From assembly GCA_027605045.1 (NCBI GenBank), contig JAQFWX010000006.1, positions 62,001 through 126,000 on the forward strand: a DNA stretch of 64,000 nt, written 5' to 3'. This stretch comes from Phallus indusiatus. Lineage: Eukaryota; Basidiomycota; Agaricomycetes; Phallales; Phallaceae. Both the position numbers and the translations under genes were made by a program. The notes under the pieces are model-generated. The model did not search any database. It was not told the DNA's origin and saw only the letters and a program-made list of their open reading frames with translations. Of this stretch, positions 1 to 11,293 are shown piece by piece; the first letter of the stretch is position 1; every line of letters starts with the position of its first letter.

Positions 1-560
1 ACGTTTTGGTGTATGGCACGTCGCACGAACTGGAGGCTATCTTTCCTCTTGAGAGCTGCTGTAAGCAACGCGCGACCTGCGCCATGCCAAAAACTGCTAA
101 ATACCGAGTCAAGTGTCACTGGGGATCAACGTCGGGGCAAAAAAGGTGATATTTGCTGTGGTTGAATAAAATACACTGTCTGCAAAGCCCCCCATATGCT
201 GCGTGGCGGTTCCCTAGCCCATCGACCCGAAAGCAACCTATCCAGCGCGAAGCCGGACCCTTCCTGTTATCCCGCCTGAGCTCAGAGCGCAGCAACAGGA
301 GGTAGAAATGGCGTTGGTACCGGGGTTAGGGTGGAGCAGGTCGCGTTGTGCAGATCGCGTTGAGCAATGCTGATGTTCTAACCCAGCTAGCGCCTGTGTG
401 AATTCGAGTTTGCCGCGGGAAAGAACTGGCACAAGTAATCGTCCTGCCGCACTCGTTTCTACATGTTCTCTCTTCACCAATTACACGGGAGTAGCCTTGA
501 CCCACCATATACCATACACCGGTACCCCGTTTGTGAGGAAGGGAGCTGACTCAAGCCCAG
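1..560. repeat. alpha repeat block, unit A copy
   Basis: This block recurs near 14680-15330, 34710-35130 and 49770-50380 and marks the start of each of the four duplication units. It opens with a shared TATGGCACGTCGCA stretch and continues to a segment whose minus-strand reading keeps the peptides KLEFTQALA and ISTSCCCAL in several copies. That points to an old minus-strand coding sequence, but frames are broken between copies and I do not recognise a family. A non-coding repeat is an alternative. The window edge cuts this copy. Confidence 0.6.
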
Positions 561-879
561 GTACTCACTCACATTGTCCTCACGCCAGTGTCTTGTACGG
601 TAGTCTCGGCCACTCAGAGTAATTAGTGTGATGACATCCAAATCCGCCGAACAAGGAGCCAGCCTAGTTAACAACCTTTTTGTGCATTCCTGAGCACAGC
701 TCGCTCTCCCGACCTACCACGGAACCACAGGGAGCAAAACAAGACAGAGAAGCTGAAAGCACTGCGATGGACTGTAGCGAATGACAGGAGTTGAGAAGAT
801 ATTTGGAAACGTACATTCATCTGGACACGGTATACCTCATGCCTCACTCTTTCCGCCCTATCCCCCGTTTCTCCTTCCC

Positions 880-1590
880 TCCATGTGCACTTCTTCTTCT
901 CTTTGCTAAATAAATGCTTTCATACAGAATGTTACTCTTTCGTGCTTAATCCGGATTGCGACGTGTCGTGTAGCGATACAGAGCCAGGAGGACCGGTGCA
1001 CATCCAAGATGAGGTGGGTGTAATTGCTGTCTGTTTTCTTGTTGAAATCGAGACGTGGACTTGATAGGATCATTGGAATACTTGTAAAGATATGGGACTC
1101 TTGATCCTTATAAGAGTTATTGGGCAAAATATCGCAGAGCGAACGAAAGGGCTAGTCGTGCACATCAAACCTTTTATGGCACCATAAGGGTGGATTCTAA
1201 TTCATTTCGGACGATGGGTGGGATAGCCAGGACAATGAGGAGTTGCTTGTTTAGATACGGTGTTTTGGATAAGGTCATCTTCCTCTTTTTCGTCCCTTGA
1301 TCCCCAGCTCATTCACCTGAAAATTTACTTTGCAAAAAGCATAGACTTTTGTCTCGTTTTCTGGTAGAGTCCGATTATAGGATTGGTTAATAGGACCGAG
1401 CGTATACCCGCTGTAAGCCTTCAAGCTTCAAGCTTCACCGGCACCCACCATCAGCTTGTCTCACACCTGCTGAATCTTCCGCTCGGGGCGCTTCGACTAG
1501 GCTATTCTTTCGTGTTCATGTTCGTGCTACATTAACAGAATGAGATTCAGTCAGTCGGTGACTTCGTATAAAGGAAGCGGCTTCCTTTCC
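880..1590. repeat. beta repeat block, unit A copy
   Basis: The sequence is shared with 35150-35840, 29690-30310 and the window end (63780-64000), and more distantly with 11150-11460 and 45700-46020. On the plus strand each copy holds a conserved GTGGGT donor-like site (about 1009) and, 54-56 bases later, a conserved TGATAG acceptor-like site, followed by a reading with similar residues in several copies (pattern IRQDVAERRKG in the best copies). This suggests a spliced plus-strand gene fragment. The open frame is short here and no product is recognised. Confidence 0.45.
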
Positions 1591-1792
1591 ACCTCAACAC
1601 TGTTGCCAGCTCATCGGCATACGCTTTCACAGCGCCAAATCTATACCCTAAACGAGCCCATAGTTTCGGCATGCTAAAGCATTTCTACATATCATTCTTT
1701 CACTTCTCATCGGCCTCCAACCAACCAGTCTTCGAAAAAGAAAACATGAACTCACGTCACTCAACACGAACACGAACTGTTGCGCTAGAGGG

Positions 1793-1820
1793 ACATACAT
1801 ACATACATACATACATACAT
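1793..1820. repeat. ACAT tetranucleotide microsatellite
   Basis: Seven tandem ACAT units lie inside the gamma remnant. On the minus strand they read as repeated GTAT at a position where the other gamma copies have a single GTATGT that resembles a splice donor. Confidence 0.85.
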
Positions 1821-1972
1821 ATGCCATCTTCCGAGAGTTTGTTTGAAGAGGAAGAGCAAATGAACTTTTTGTATGGGTCTGGGGTAAATGATGTTTCCGT
1901 GACGAACCTCGAAAGTGCGACAATCCCTGTTTTGGGAGAGATGGAAGGTTGAGCTATGAAGAAAGCAGATGT

Positions 1973-2558
1973 TGTTGTCAAAGAGCGTTTGGAGCGAAGA
2001 GGAAAATGTTAGGGCTACTCAGCTCACACTAGAGGGAGGGGATCCTAAGATAAATATATTGGGGAGAACTAACTACTCACCTAGAGGGAGGGGATCCTAA
2101 GAGAACAAGCTTAGGGACCCTCACTCTAGGGACAGCGACTATATACATGAAAAACGATAGCGCGGCGTGCGGCCCTGACACAGCTAAGTGCCAGACGCCC
2201 AAACCGAACATAAGCGACGTGACGCCTACGGCGTCACGCCGGGTACGAGCGCGCGACGCGCGCAAGTAGAGAAAGTGGAATAGAGACAGAGGGAGCAAAC
2301 GGAGGGTGGAGATAATATATGGGAAATATAAATAAAGTAGAGGGGAATATATACCGATGATAATAAATGAGGAAAAATGAGGGGACGCGGTAGCGTACCC
2401 TGACAGAAAAGGGAAACTATATTATAATAGAGAATAAAGAGATTTATATACAACGAAACTATTAGTCCGCTGAGTCTAAAAAACCTCCTTTGAAGGAAAA
2501 ACTAACTCAGCGACATTCGAGTCGTGTAATCAATATTAGTAAGCTTTAGCGTCTAACA
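1973..2558. mobile_element. Solo LTR of an LTR retrotransposon
   Basis: The 586-base insertion begins TGTTG and ends TAACA, that is TG...CA with short inverted ends. It is flanked on both sides by the 5-base direct repeat GATGT (1968-1972 and 2559-2563). The homologous gamma copy at about 36035 lacks the insert and gives the empty site. Inside are two direct copies of a TAGAGGGAGGGGATCC motif (about 2030 and 2083) and a GTGACGCC/GGCGTCAC hairpin near 2220. No internal retrotransposon genes are present, so it is an LTR left after recombination between two LTRs. Confidence 0.85.
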
Positions 2559-2900
2559 GATGTCGGGGAATGTCAATGGATTCGACATTTTATTCAACAA
2601 TAACGTTGAAATAGGCTAGTGAGGGAGTCACAATACTTACGATTTCACTTTTTGCCCAACCGGTTTCTTACTAAGGGCCTCCGGAACTTGAAGTACTAGC
2701 GTTAACATCTTTCAGCGGATCTTTTTCATTTTTAGATAGGCTTTTATGCCCGTCATTCGAAAAAATGACAACACTCCCAGCTGAAACCGTTTCAAGACGC
2801 GTGTGCACTGTGTTGTTTGTATGCAGCCATCGTCGTGTCATGCGCTGAACGGTGGTGTGCGCGCTCATCCGGTGAACGCCGAGCACTTGAGTGGATACTA

Positions 2901-4038
2901 TTACCTTGCTTGCAAGGTCTTCTCCCAGGTCAAAATGCACGCGGATACTTGCAGGCACGGATAATGCGTATCCCGGCGCTTAGTCTCAAATATGTTGTAT
3001 CCCGTTGGTATCTCACCCAATTAAACCCTTCTCCGTTCTTTACAGACAGCGCTCAGGCTTTGAAATTTCACTCCTCACTTCGTGGTTATGCTCTTAGTCA
3101 GTCAGACATCTCGCCAATTAATCCTTCAGTGATATGTTTCAAAATCCAGTGGCCAAATGCTTTTTATTCCAATTCATCTCACCAAACCCAACTTCCGAAC
3201 TCGAAGAGTTGAGACTTAAACTGCACTCATTGAGGTTTTGAGAGCTCGAGAAGGTATGCAAGCGCACTCAGTCAGCTTCAGATAGGTCATGCTTTGTTAA
3301 TGATCACCTTAGTTAGAAATGAGCAACTCCATGTCCCAGTTACCACAACCGAGACGAGACGATCATATCTCATTCGACCTCTGACCTGGCCCGCCGCCGC
3401 GTTACTCTCATATTATTCGCCGGGCCTTATCCCATGCCCTGCGAAGATTTCGCAACAATGAAAATGATTTCACTGCCCATTAGACAGCATTAGATGATTC
3501 TCCCAGAATTACGGACAATTGACAAAAAGTACAACAGCTACAGCGGAAAAGAGAGGGGGCGATGTAAGCAAAAGTTGAAAACGGACGCAGAAACGACGCT
3601 AAAACCTGGCCAGTGGCAATCTCACCCTCTTTAGACTGCGAAAGGTCTTACTAAAAATTGATTATAGAATGGGTGTATAATACTGCCGTCTCACGTGAGA
3701 AAACTCCACAGACTGTGATACTACGTATTCCAACTACCCAACTACCGGCTGATGAAAGATTCTATAGTATGCATATTCAAATTTCAAAAACCAGTCAAGT
3801 CTCTTCATCAAATCTTCTTTAGTATAAATCGTGTCTGTAAAATAAATAACAGTGACAGTTGGCAATGGTTAATATGACCTATTATTGAGTTATTTAAACA
3901 GTTGCATGCATTTTTGTCTCCGCATTATTGCTGGCCTTCATATGCTTTTTACTCAAGTATTTATCCCGGATTTTTCTCTTATCCTTGAATGTCAGTGCTG
4001 CAAGCAAGGTTGCTGCGGAGGCACTCCGCGCTTTCTAG
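2901..4038. mobile_element. Non-autonomous Helitron/Helentron-like element
   Basis: The 1138-base insertion is absent from the matching place in unit C (about 36346), where the flanks join exactly as GGATACTA-TGGTG. There is no target-site duplication. The 3' end is CTAG, preceded by a short hairpin GCGGAG-GCA-CTCCGC (about 4015-4029), and the target is A/T; these are Helitron hallmarks. A 12-base sequence at 2903-2914 (ACCTTGCTTGCA) is inverted at 3999-4010, upstream of the hairpin, resembling the asymmetric terminal inverted repeats of Helentrons. The 5' end is TT rather than the canonical TC. It contains no helicase gene; one plus-strand frame (2817-3212) crosses its left edge and is not a credible gene. 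Confidence 0.7.
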
Positions 4039-4313
4039 TGGTGTAATTCGACTGTGAATGTCTCGACTTTAGGCTCGTCTGGGAATCGTCACTATTATGA
4101 CCGAAATCTCACGTTTATGTGTTCATATATTTTCGGGCCCGCAAACACCCGGAACATTATTTATTATAATATGTTTCTCCAACTTGAAAATTGAAGACGT
4201 TCAAGTTCAAGTTTTTCCGAGTTGTGCAATGGAAATAAATGCAGGAAATACAAACTATATTCAGTTCTTTTACATAAAAATACATGTACTGATTGAGAAT
4301 TTGAATTTGAGCT

Positions 4314-7300
4314 TTAGTTGTTTCCGGATTTACATTTTGTCCAGTCAGAACCATGTACGAAATTTGTGAAATTTAGTTTTGTAATGTTTCGATATGGCGT
4401 ATGTGTTGTGCATGAAAACCAGAACCCCTGTCTCATTCTTTCTGGAACCCAAAACAAGAGCTCCCCCTGCAAACCCACCACCCAGCCCCTAACATCTGAT
4501 CCAGGCAAAGTTGGAAGTGAAGCTTTCCCCCCTGCCATTGATGCATAATCCAGTGTCTCCATCTCGGACGATATCGATGTTCTGAAGTCTCTTTCAATGA
4601 ATCATATCGAATGCAAGTAATGTTAAACTCACCCCTCGATGCCGGAATCATCGTCGGCAAGTTGACGAGCGTTGTACAGAGAAGACATTATCTCATACTT
4701 ATTCAGGTCCCAGACATAACAGTCACTAACCCATCTAGGGAAAACTACCAGACGTCTTTTGCTCAGATCTAAGATTGCTGTCCGTGGAAGGTATGATAAT
4801 TGAATTGTTTTTGTGATCATGTTTTCGGATTGTATGTCCCACATATCTAAGGAAATGGGGCCCCGCCAACGATCGCCGAGGGAGAATGCCGTTATAATAT
4901 ATTTTGAGTCATCGGAGAGCCAAATGTTCTCGACCGGTTGATCAAATGATGGGCCAACGAGCAATGTTTCGGTGTCCACATCGAAGAGATTTATTTTGTG
5001 ATAATCAGTCCATGCCATATACTTCCCATTGAGCGATTTTTGCCTTGTGGGATCATGAGGTGAGAATGGAAATGATTTCACGATTGTTCCCGTCGGATTC
5101 AATATATCCACACCCTTCTCTGACATGCATATAACATGTTTCTCGTTGACAGAAACAGCAATTGGGGAAAACTGGTATTCGAAAGTAGATGTTCTCCCTA
5201 TGCTATCACCTGAATCGCAATCCCAAATTTCCACTTCATCGCCATATTTGACAGCAAAGCGGGTACCTCGTACGGGGAGAAGGGATTCCAGTTCATACAG
5301 CAGGTTGATTTGACCACGAGCCATTTTGGTACAAATATCCCATACATTAATGGTTTTCCCATATCCAGAAATAATATAGTTGTCCAAACACAGGAGTGCA
5401 GTGATTGAACGGTTTGGTCCATCTACAATAATTTCGCCTTCTTTGACGTCCCAGAGACGGAGTCCGTGATAGCCGAGGTATGCCACATGAACGTTTTCCT
5501 CGTCAGGAGCAACGCTAACAGGTCCGTTGTCTTCAAGTTCTGCTTCAAAGATAATCGAGTTCGTTGTTGAAACGTCCGAGATCTGGAGGCGATGTTCATC
5601 TTCAACCGACTGGTAATGAAGAATGAGATATGAACCCCGTAGCCAAATTTCGGACACTCTCTCAAGGTCGTTGCTACGCGGATCAATGTGTTCAACCCAT
5701 GGTTGAATATGGACACGTGAATCACCGTCTAACAGTGCAATTGATTTGGAGTCATATGAGAACCCTAAACAGCATCCCAGATCGTCCACATAGTGTTGAC
5801 TGAGTAATTCTCCCATAGATACACTCCATATTGAGTACGTGGTATAGGAGGTAACAAGAAGATATTGATCATTGGGGGAAAGGTAAAGGCTTTCGATGTG
5901 CTTCCCGTGTCGAATTTCGGTGAGTTTAGTGATTGTCTGTAAATTCCAGATCTCTATTGTGCGCTTGTTTTGTCGAAATGCGATGCTGTCAGTGAGTGAG
6001 AGTGACAGTCTCCACCCATAATTGGCGGGTAGGACACAGTGATGCGTTTGATTTCTAGTATCCCATATGTACACCCCCTCCCGTTTGACATAAAGGGCAA
6101 TCCAGTTTCCGTTGGGAGAAATCGCGGTGTAAATGTACTCCCCTCTGAAGCGTTTGACAATTTGACGACTTTTTCGATCAATAACGAGTACCTCCTTATT
6201 CATCACCCATCGGATTATAAAGCGCCCGTCCGAAGATATGGTGCAATTTTCACACTCATCATCACCGACTATCTCCCCGTATCTCTCTAACTTCGTTCCC
6301 TTTGTCCCCGTATTCCACACTAGGATATCACCATCGAAAAAACAACAATAAACCAGTCCACCATCAAGGGAATATACGATATCACAGACCCTTGAATCCT
6401 CGTGATCCCAAGCCCATCCAGCTTTCCAATAAGCGAGGTGTTCCCCCGTCATATAGTTCCATAGAAGAAATTCACCTTTTCCAGATACAGTGGCGACATA
6501 TGTCTGGTTCGGAGAAAAAGCAATACAGGGAGATGAAACTCTCTGCGCGATACCGATTGGGCGTGAAGGAATGACAGGTTGGCCAATATCGAACGTGAAC
6601 AGTCCAGGATACTTATCAAGATACTTTTTGGACACAAATGAATCACGAGGAGTGAAGGGAAGGGCCGAGAGATAAATGTGTGGCGTGCTCCCCATCATCA
6701 CGCTTCCGAAATCCTGCTTAAACCTGCATGCATCCATTGCATCCGCAGCCAAGCCGTCATCCGAGCCCTACCATCGTCTGATTCAGCCATTGGTATATAT
6801 GCGACAGGCAAGGAATCACCCACTTCACACCAATCCGCTATTTCGAGCATCTCATAACCCCAGTTAACTTCACCTAGCAAACTGATTGCTTCAAAATAAT
6901 ACAACAGTTTGTCGTCCATCAATTTCCGAACTTCACGAATGAGAGCCCTGCTAACAGGAGAGGATCGGAGATGTTTGGACCAAAAACGACATGAATACGA
7001 CAAATGAGACGAAATGGCTTTCTTGACACGGTCATTGAAATCAGGCACCTCTTCATTGAGTAGGTGTGATGTCTCGAGCTGACAGATATTGAAACAGAGC
7101 ATCCGATTCATCACTTTGAGACAACCAAGCGTCATTCGGCTTTGGTCTGACGTGTCGATGTAATACTCATTTATTTCCTCGGCGATGTTTTTGGAGATGA
7201 AAAAATCGAATAAAGAGGTGTGAACAGGCCGGACGGGGGTTGACAGGTCATGGACACCAACAAAAAAAGAACCGAATGGGGTAAGTATTGACTTGATATC

Positions 7301-9692
7301 TTCAATATCATCAAAGCCATCAAAAATATTTTGTAGCGCATTTATCGAAAGGGGTTCTTGCGCAGTTATAATCGCGCCTACAATCGTCTTGAAGTCTTCA
7401 ACAAAGTCATCGTCCCCGATTTCCGCCTGGCTTGAGATGATTTGACGATATAGTTCGTATAATGATGAAGACGAGTTTGAGATACAGGTTTTCCATTTCT
7501 TCTTCACGAGTTGCGAACGCGTAATGGTGGGATTAATGAACTCGCAAACGGTCTGCGCCCATTGGAAAAGACCTTCCGCACGCTCAGCTAATATTTCGCG
7601 CCAATTTCTGTCTATGTTGTCTAGAATTGACGATATTGAGTCCAGACGCTTCGAGACATAGACTTCAATATCGCGACGTATTTCCTCGGCATCAGTATCA
7701 CCCATCCGTATACATGGAATGTTGAATTTTTGAAATTGATCTCCAATATCCTGTTCAGGACGAGTTGTAACCATCAAACGATAGTTTTTGGGAAGCTCCG
7801 ACCACCTGCCGAGGAGGATTTCCAGAATTTCCTCCCGTTCGTTTCGGTCTCCACTTTCATCCAGCGCATCTACAACGATAATCACCGGTCCCGTAATTTC
7901 TGCATTTTTCGAAGGCTTGATAATAAACTCGTTGAATTGTGTCTTGGGATCATCAGTCTCCCGAACCGCAGTGTTGTGAGTAATGTTCTCCACCAACTCT
8001 TTTCGCCACAGCACGTCACCATCTGCCAAGTCGCGCGATATCGTGCTAAAAAAGCAACTTCGCCGGTTTGGGAGACTCCTGTCGAAACGGAACATGGATC
8101 CAAGTCGATTTTGTTCCTTGAACATTCCTGCAATGGTATGTGCTATCGCGGACTTTCCTACTCCCGCTTGTCCACTCACTACAAGAATCTGTGGCGATGC
8201 GTCGTCGTTGATGCATTTCAATATATCATCGATCAGCCTTCGACGAGTCCCTGGCAGGCACTGTTTTCCAGATAGAGGCGGAGTGCCGCTATAACGCATG
8301 TCCTTGAGTAAATGTAAACCAGCTTACAGCGAAAGGGCGATATTATGAATAAGTGATAGGTAATTGATCAATGTAAACATACTTAATTCACTAACACCCT
8401 TTTCCACACGAAGTGTCACAATGCTAGTTTGAAGATTGACTGAACTCTTCATATTCTCCATAAACCGGTCGAAGCTTTGGTTGAAATCTCGGATCTTGTC
8501 ATCCGCACTTCCCAAAACTCCTTTCAATGTGTTACTGACTAGACATCGAAAATCAGACTTGATTGAACGATAACAAGATATCGAGAGAACAACAACCTGT
8601 GTCTTCGGTACAATATGCTCGTATAAAATACGCGCATTCAGTGGTTTGCCGAACCACCACGGAAAGTGTCTTGGACTGGGTATTGGTAAGCTCAGATAGC
8701 CGTTTCGAATCCGTAATGTAACCGTAAACGTCCTCCAACTTGTCACATAGCTGTTTAATCTTGTCGTCACGATTCTTTTTCGCGATGATTGTCTTACAAA
8801 AATATGAATATAGCTTGGGAGAAAAATAAAATGCTCTTACCTTTGGAATAACGGACAGAACACTCCACGCCACTTTCACATAAGGGCTTATCTAAAAAAA
8901 AAAGAAGTTTAGAGAAGGGTGCAAGCATGTCTGTTAGGGAAATTATAGTACCTCGGAAATATCATCTATTACTTCTATAAAAACCTTAAATTTATCGATA
9001 AACGATGACCAAGTGACCTCATTATCACTGTAAGCCTGCACCGCGGAGGTAATTGAGTTGGCTGCCTTGACCGGGACCTTCAGATTCTGTAGATTTCCCA
9101 ATGCTGTTGAAGCTTGTTCTACTGCTTCCGAAGTAACATCGGATGTTTTCTCAATCTTGAATGTTATTTGGCATTTCCCAGCGACATGCAATTTACATGG
9201 ACCTGTAATCATGTGAGTACTAGACTAACAACGATGTTTTCGAAATAATTAGACCTACTTTGTGTCTTGAGGAGCTCAGTGACTCGGCCTTCGCTCGAGC
9301 CAATTATAGTGTCTGGAATCAATCGATGGGTCCGGATAACGGTAAACGTCAGGAGCGTGTCTTCAGTAGGTTCACTGGTACTACATTGTAATGTGAAATG
9401 ACATCGAAACAGATCGCAATTGTTGATAACGTACAATACGAAAGACTCGTCCCAGATCACACAGCTGTTATGACCTTTCTTCCATGCGCGTTTGGTGCTC
9501 GTTCTCGCTTGGTTTCCATTCTTGATCTCTATTTGAAACTTGGGATCACTTTTCCATGAGGAGGGTGGAGGATTAATCAAGCGAACGTCTTTATTCGAAG
9601 GGATTGCGATTCACGAATAAGATTGAAGCGAAATTTGAATGAGGAATTTTGGAGTCACCATATATTTTTATACCTTCCGTTAAATCGGGCAT
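4314..9692 (-). CDS. NLR1: C2-like / NACHT / WD40 STAND protein, 1621 residues
   Basis: This is an NLR-type signal-transducing ATPase, presumed to sense a ligand through its WD40 domain and to oligomerise through NACHT. My exon model, minus strand, is 9659-9692, 9435-9588, 9259-9380, 8952-9202, 8841-8891, 8597-8792, 8383-8538, 6824-8322, 4633-6767 and 4314-4581, with introns of 48-70 bases; the total is 4866 bases with no frame break. Residues about 1-105 form a C2-like beta domain. A helical linker follows. The NACHT P-loop GQAGVGKS is near residues 372-379 and Walker B VVDALDES near 471-478, followed by VTTRPEQD. WD40 blades span about 822-1533. The last exon encodes KLNFTNFVHGSDWTKC, a C-terminal closure seen in basidiomycete WD40 proteins as I recall them. 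The start ATG aligns with that of NLR4. The gene looks intact. Confidence 0.88.
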
Positions 9693-10730
9693 AACCAAAT
9701 CTCGTTGAACAATTGTAATAATGAGTAAGTTATCCGGACTAAAGGGCTGAGCGCTGCGACCCAGATCCGTGGGGGCGAGAGCTGTGTTCAAAATGCCTTG
9801 AGTGGTATGAACTTTATTTAATAATTTTCAGTCTGTTGCAATCTTCTTCTTCATTGGTTAACGTCAATACAAGGTTTCTATACTTAGGAACGTCTAGAAT
9901 CTGCGGATTCAGAGTCCGCACAATTGCCCTCAAACCCTATCAACAACTTGAAATGGACGAATAAACCCTAGCTTCGATAAAAAAGAATGGTCAAAACTTA
10001 CCTGAAGTAAAGAATGAGCTCACAAAACGTGACGACGTATTCATCACGAATGTACCCTAAGCTCTCCGTGTTAAGTACGAAACTGAGGCTCGACGTCTTG
10101 CAGCACAAGGCCATAAGGAAATGTCCTGGGAAACTGAATCTAAACCGGCTCGTTACGGGTCACGGAAATTTGCGACGAAAACTTAACACTGGTAATACCT
10201 TTCTAAATTATCTTTTTCGTAGGGACTTATGTGTCTAACAATTTATTGAAAATTTCACCCTATATCACGTCTTGGAAGTACACAGGAAATACGGATTACG
10301 ATTAGCACGATTTAGCGTTAAACACCTAGCGCGAAATGCTGGCCTCGTCCAACCCTCGTCGCGGTGGGCCTGGTGAATAGCCTTCGATACAACATATCTC
10401 TTACGCGTCTTGATTAGTTTCAATCGGAAAGGATCGTAGAAGGTGGTTGCACTGATGCTTGTCTCTCGTGGGCAATGTCTGGAATAAGCGTTGCCTCGTC
10501 TCCTTGACCATCCACAAGCGGAGCTTCAGATTAGATTTTATCACACATTTCCGTGAAGCTGCGACCATGATCAAGACTACATCGTCAAATATGTTAGAAC
10601 ATTACCTCGCATACGCTTTTTGTTGATTCGGTCGCATCTTTATTTTTGGGCTTATCCTATCATATTCAAGCACAGCGAAATATCACGAGTTTGTTCTTTT
10701 CTTGTACCTATTCGTTCTAGAAATGCTCAT
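9693..10730. other. Region upstream of NLR1, no credible gene
   Basis: Short frames only. Parts (about 9860-9930 and 10400-10720) match the region upstream of NLR4 (about 44360-45260), so NLR1 and NLR4 share 5' flanking DNA and probably promoter elements. I see no defined promoter motif. Confidence 0.5.
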
Positions 10731-11293
10731 TCATTTTTTTTGTACTTGGTCTATTGAAGACATTCCTCTGTTGCTGTAGAGCAGAACATACTTATACGCG
10801 CAAATCACCCTTAAAGGTCTGCATTTGGATAGACAATAAATGACCGTACCGACGCGCGTGCTGCCATCCCAATTTCCTGTTGGTGTCCTGTTTATAAGAT
10901 GACAGCAGTTTATTCGAATAGGACAATCGGAACACTCTGGTACGACACAAAACCCGCACAGCTCAACGAAACTCAATGGAAACATACGGTCTCGCCACTC
11001 TTGGAATCGGTGACAATACTCAGTTTGTATAAATCGTACGCTGACGATCGTCTCGGCTCTGTGACTCAGTGACTCTCCCTTCCTATCCTTTGTCTCTCTT
11101 CCACTTCTTTTCCCTTGCTTTACAAATGCGTTTATATAGTTTTGTCTGGGAAATGTTGTTATTTTATATCTAATTTGGATTGAACATGCGGTATGACGAT
11201 ACAAGGCTAGGTGCACTGCGAGCGTGGATTCCCGGGAACCCGAGTTTCGTTCAACTTTCAAGATGAGGTGGGTGTAATCCTTATTGGATTTTT

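Larger units (their letters stand above)
1590..2960 (-). pseudogene. gamma family gene remnant downstream of NLR1, split by a solo LTR
   Basis: Conserved minus-strand pieces appear in the same order in five places, each just downstream of an NLR copy and on the same strand. They are a 5' piece (about 2600-2960), a middle piece with VALSRFVTETS (about 1860-1960) and a 3' helical piece with FGAVKAYADELA (about 1600-1670). The 5' piece carries an in-frame TAG-TAA where other copies read PERLSKLVDKETGR, and the gene is interrupted by the LTR at 1973-2558, so this copy is probably dead. The function is unknown. The predicted product is small and helical. The consistent position next to an NLR makes a functional partnership possible but unproven. 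Confidence 0.5.

Noticed and set aside
1..560. alpha block as a SINE or tRNA-derived repeat
   Set aside because: No convincing A/B box pair, no poly-A tail and no target duplication; coding-like conservation on the minus strand fits better.
2817..3212. 131-codon plus-strand frame
   Set aside because: It crosses the left boundary of the Helitron-like insertion, so it is an accidental fusion of host and element sequence.
6698..6830. NACHT and WD40 as two separate overlapping genes
   Set aside because: A 54-56 base intron (6768-6823 in NLR1, 21531-21584 in NLR2, 41233-41288 in NLR4) with conserved GTNNGT and TAG ends joins them in phase, so each locus is one gene.
7730..8275. 181-codon plus-strand open frame
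   Set aside because: It lies wholly opposite the NACHT exon of NLR1. A similar antisense frame (22428-22958) appears opposite NLR2, as expected when conserved coding sequence constrains the opposite strand.
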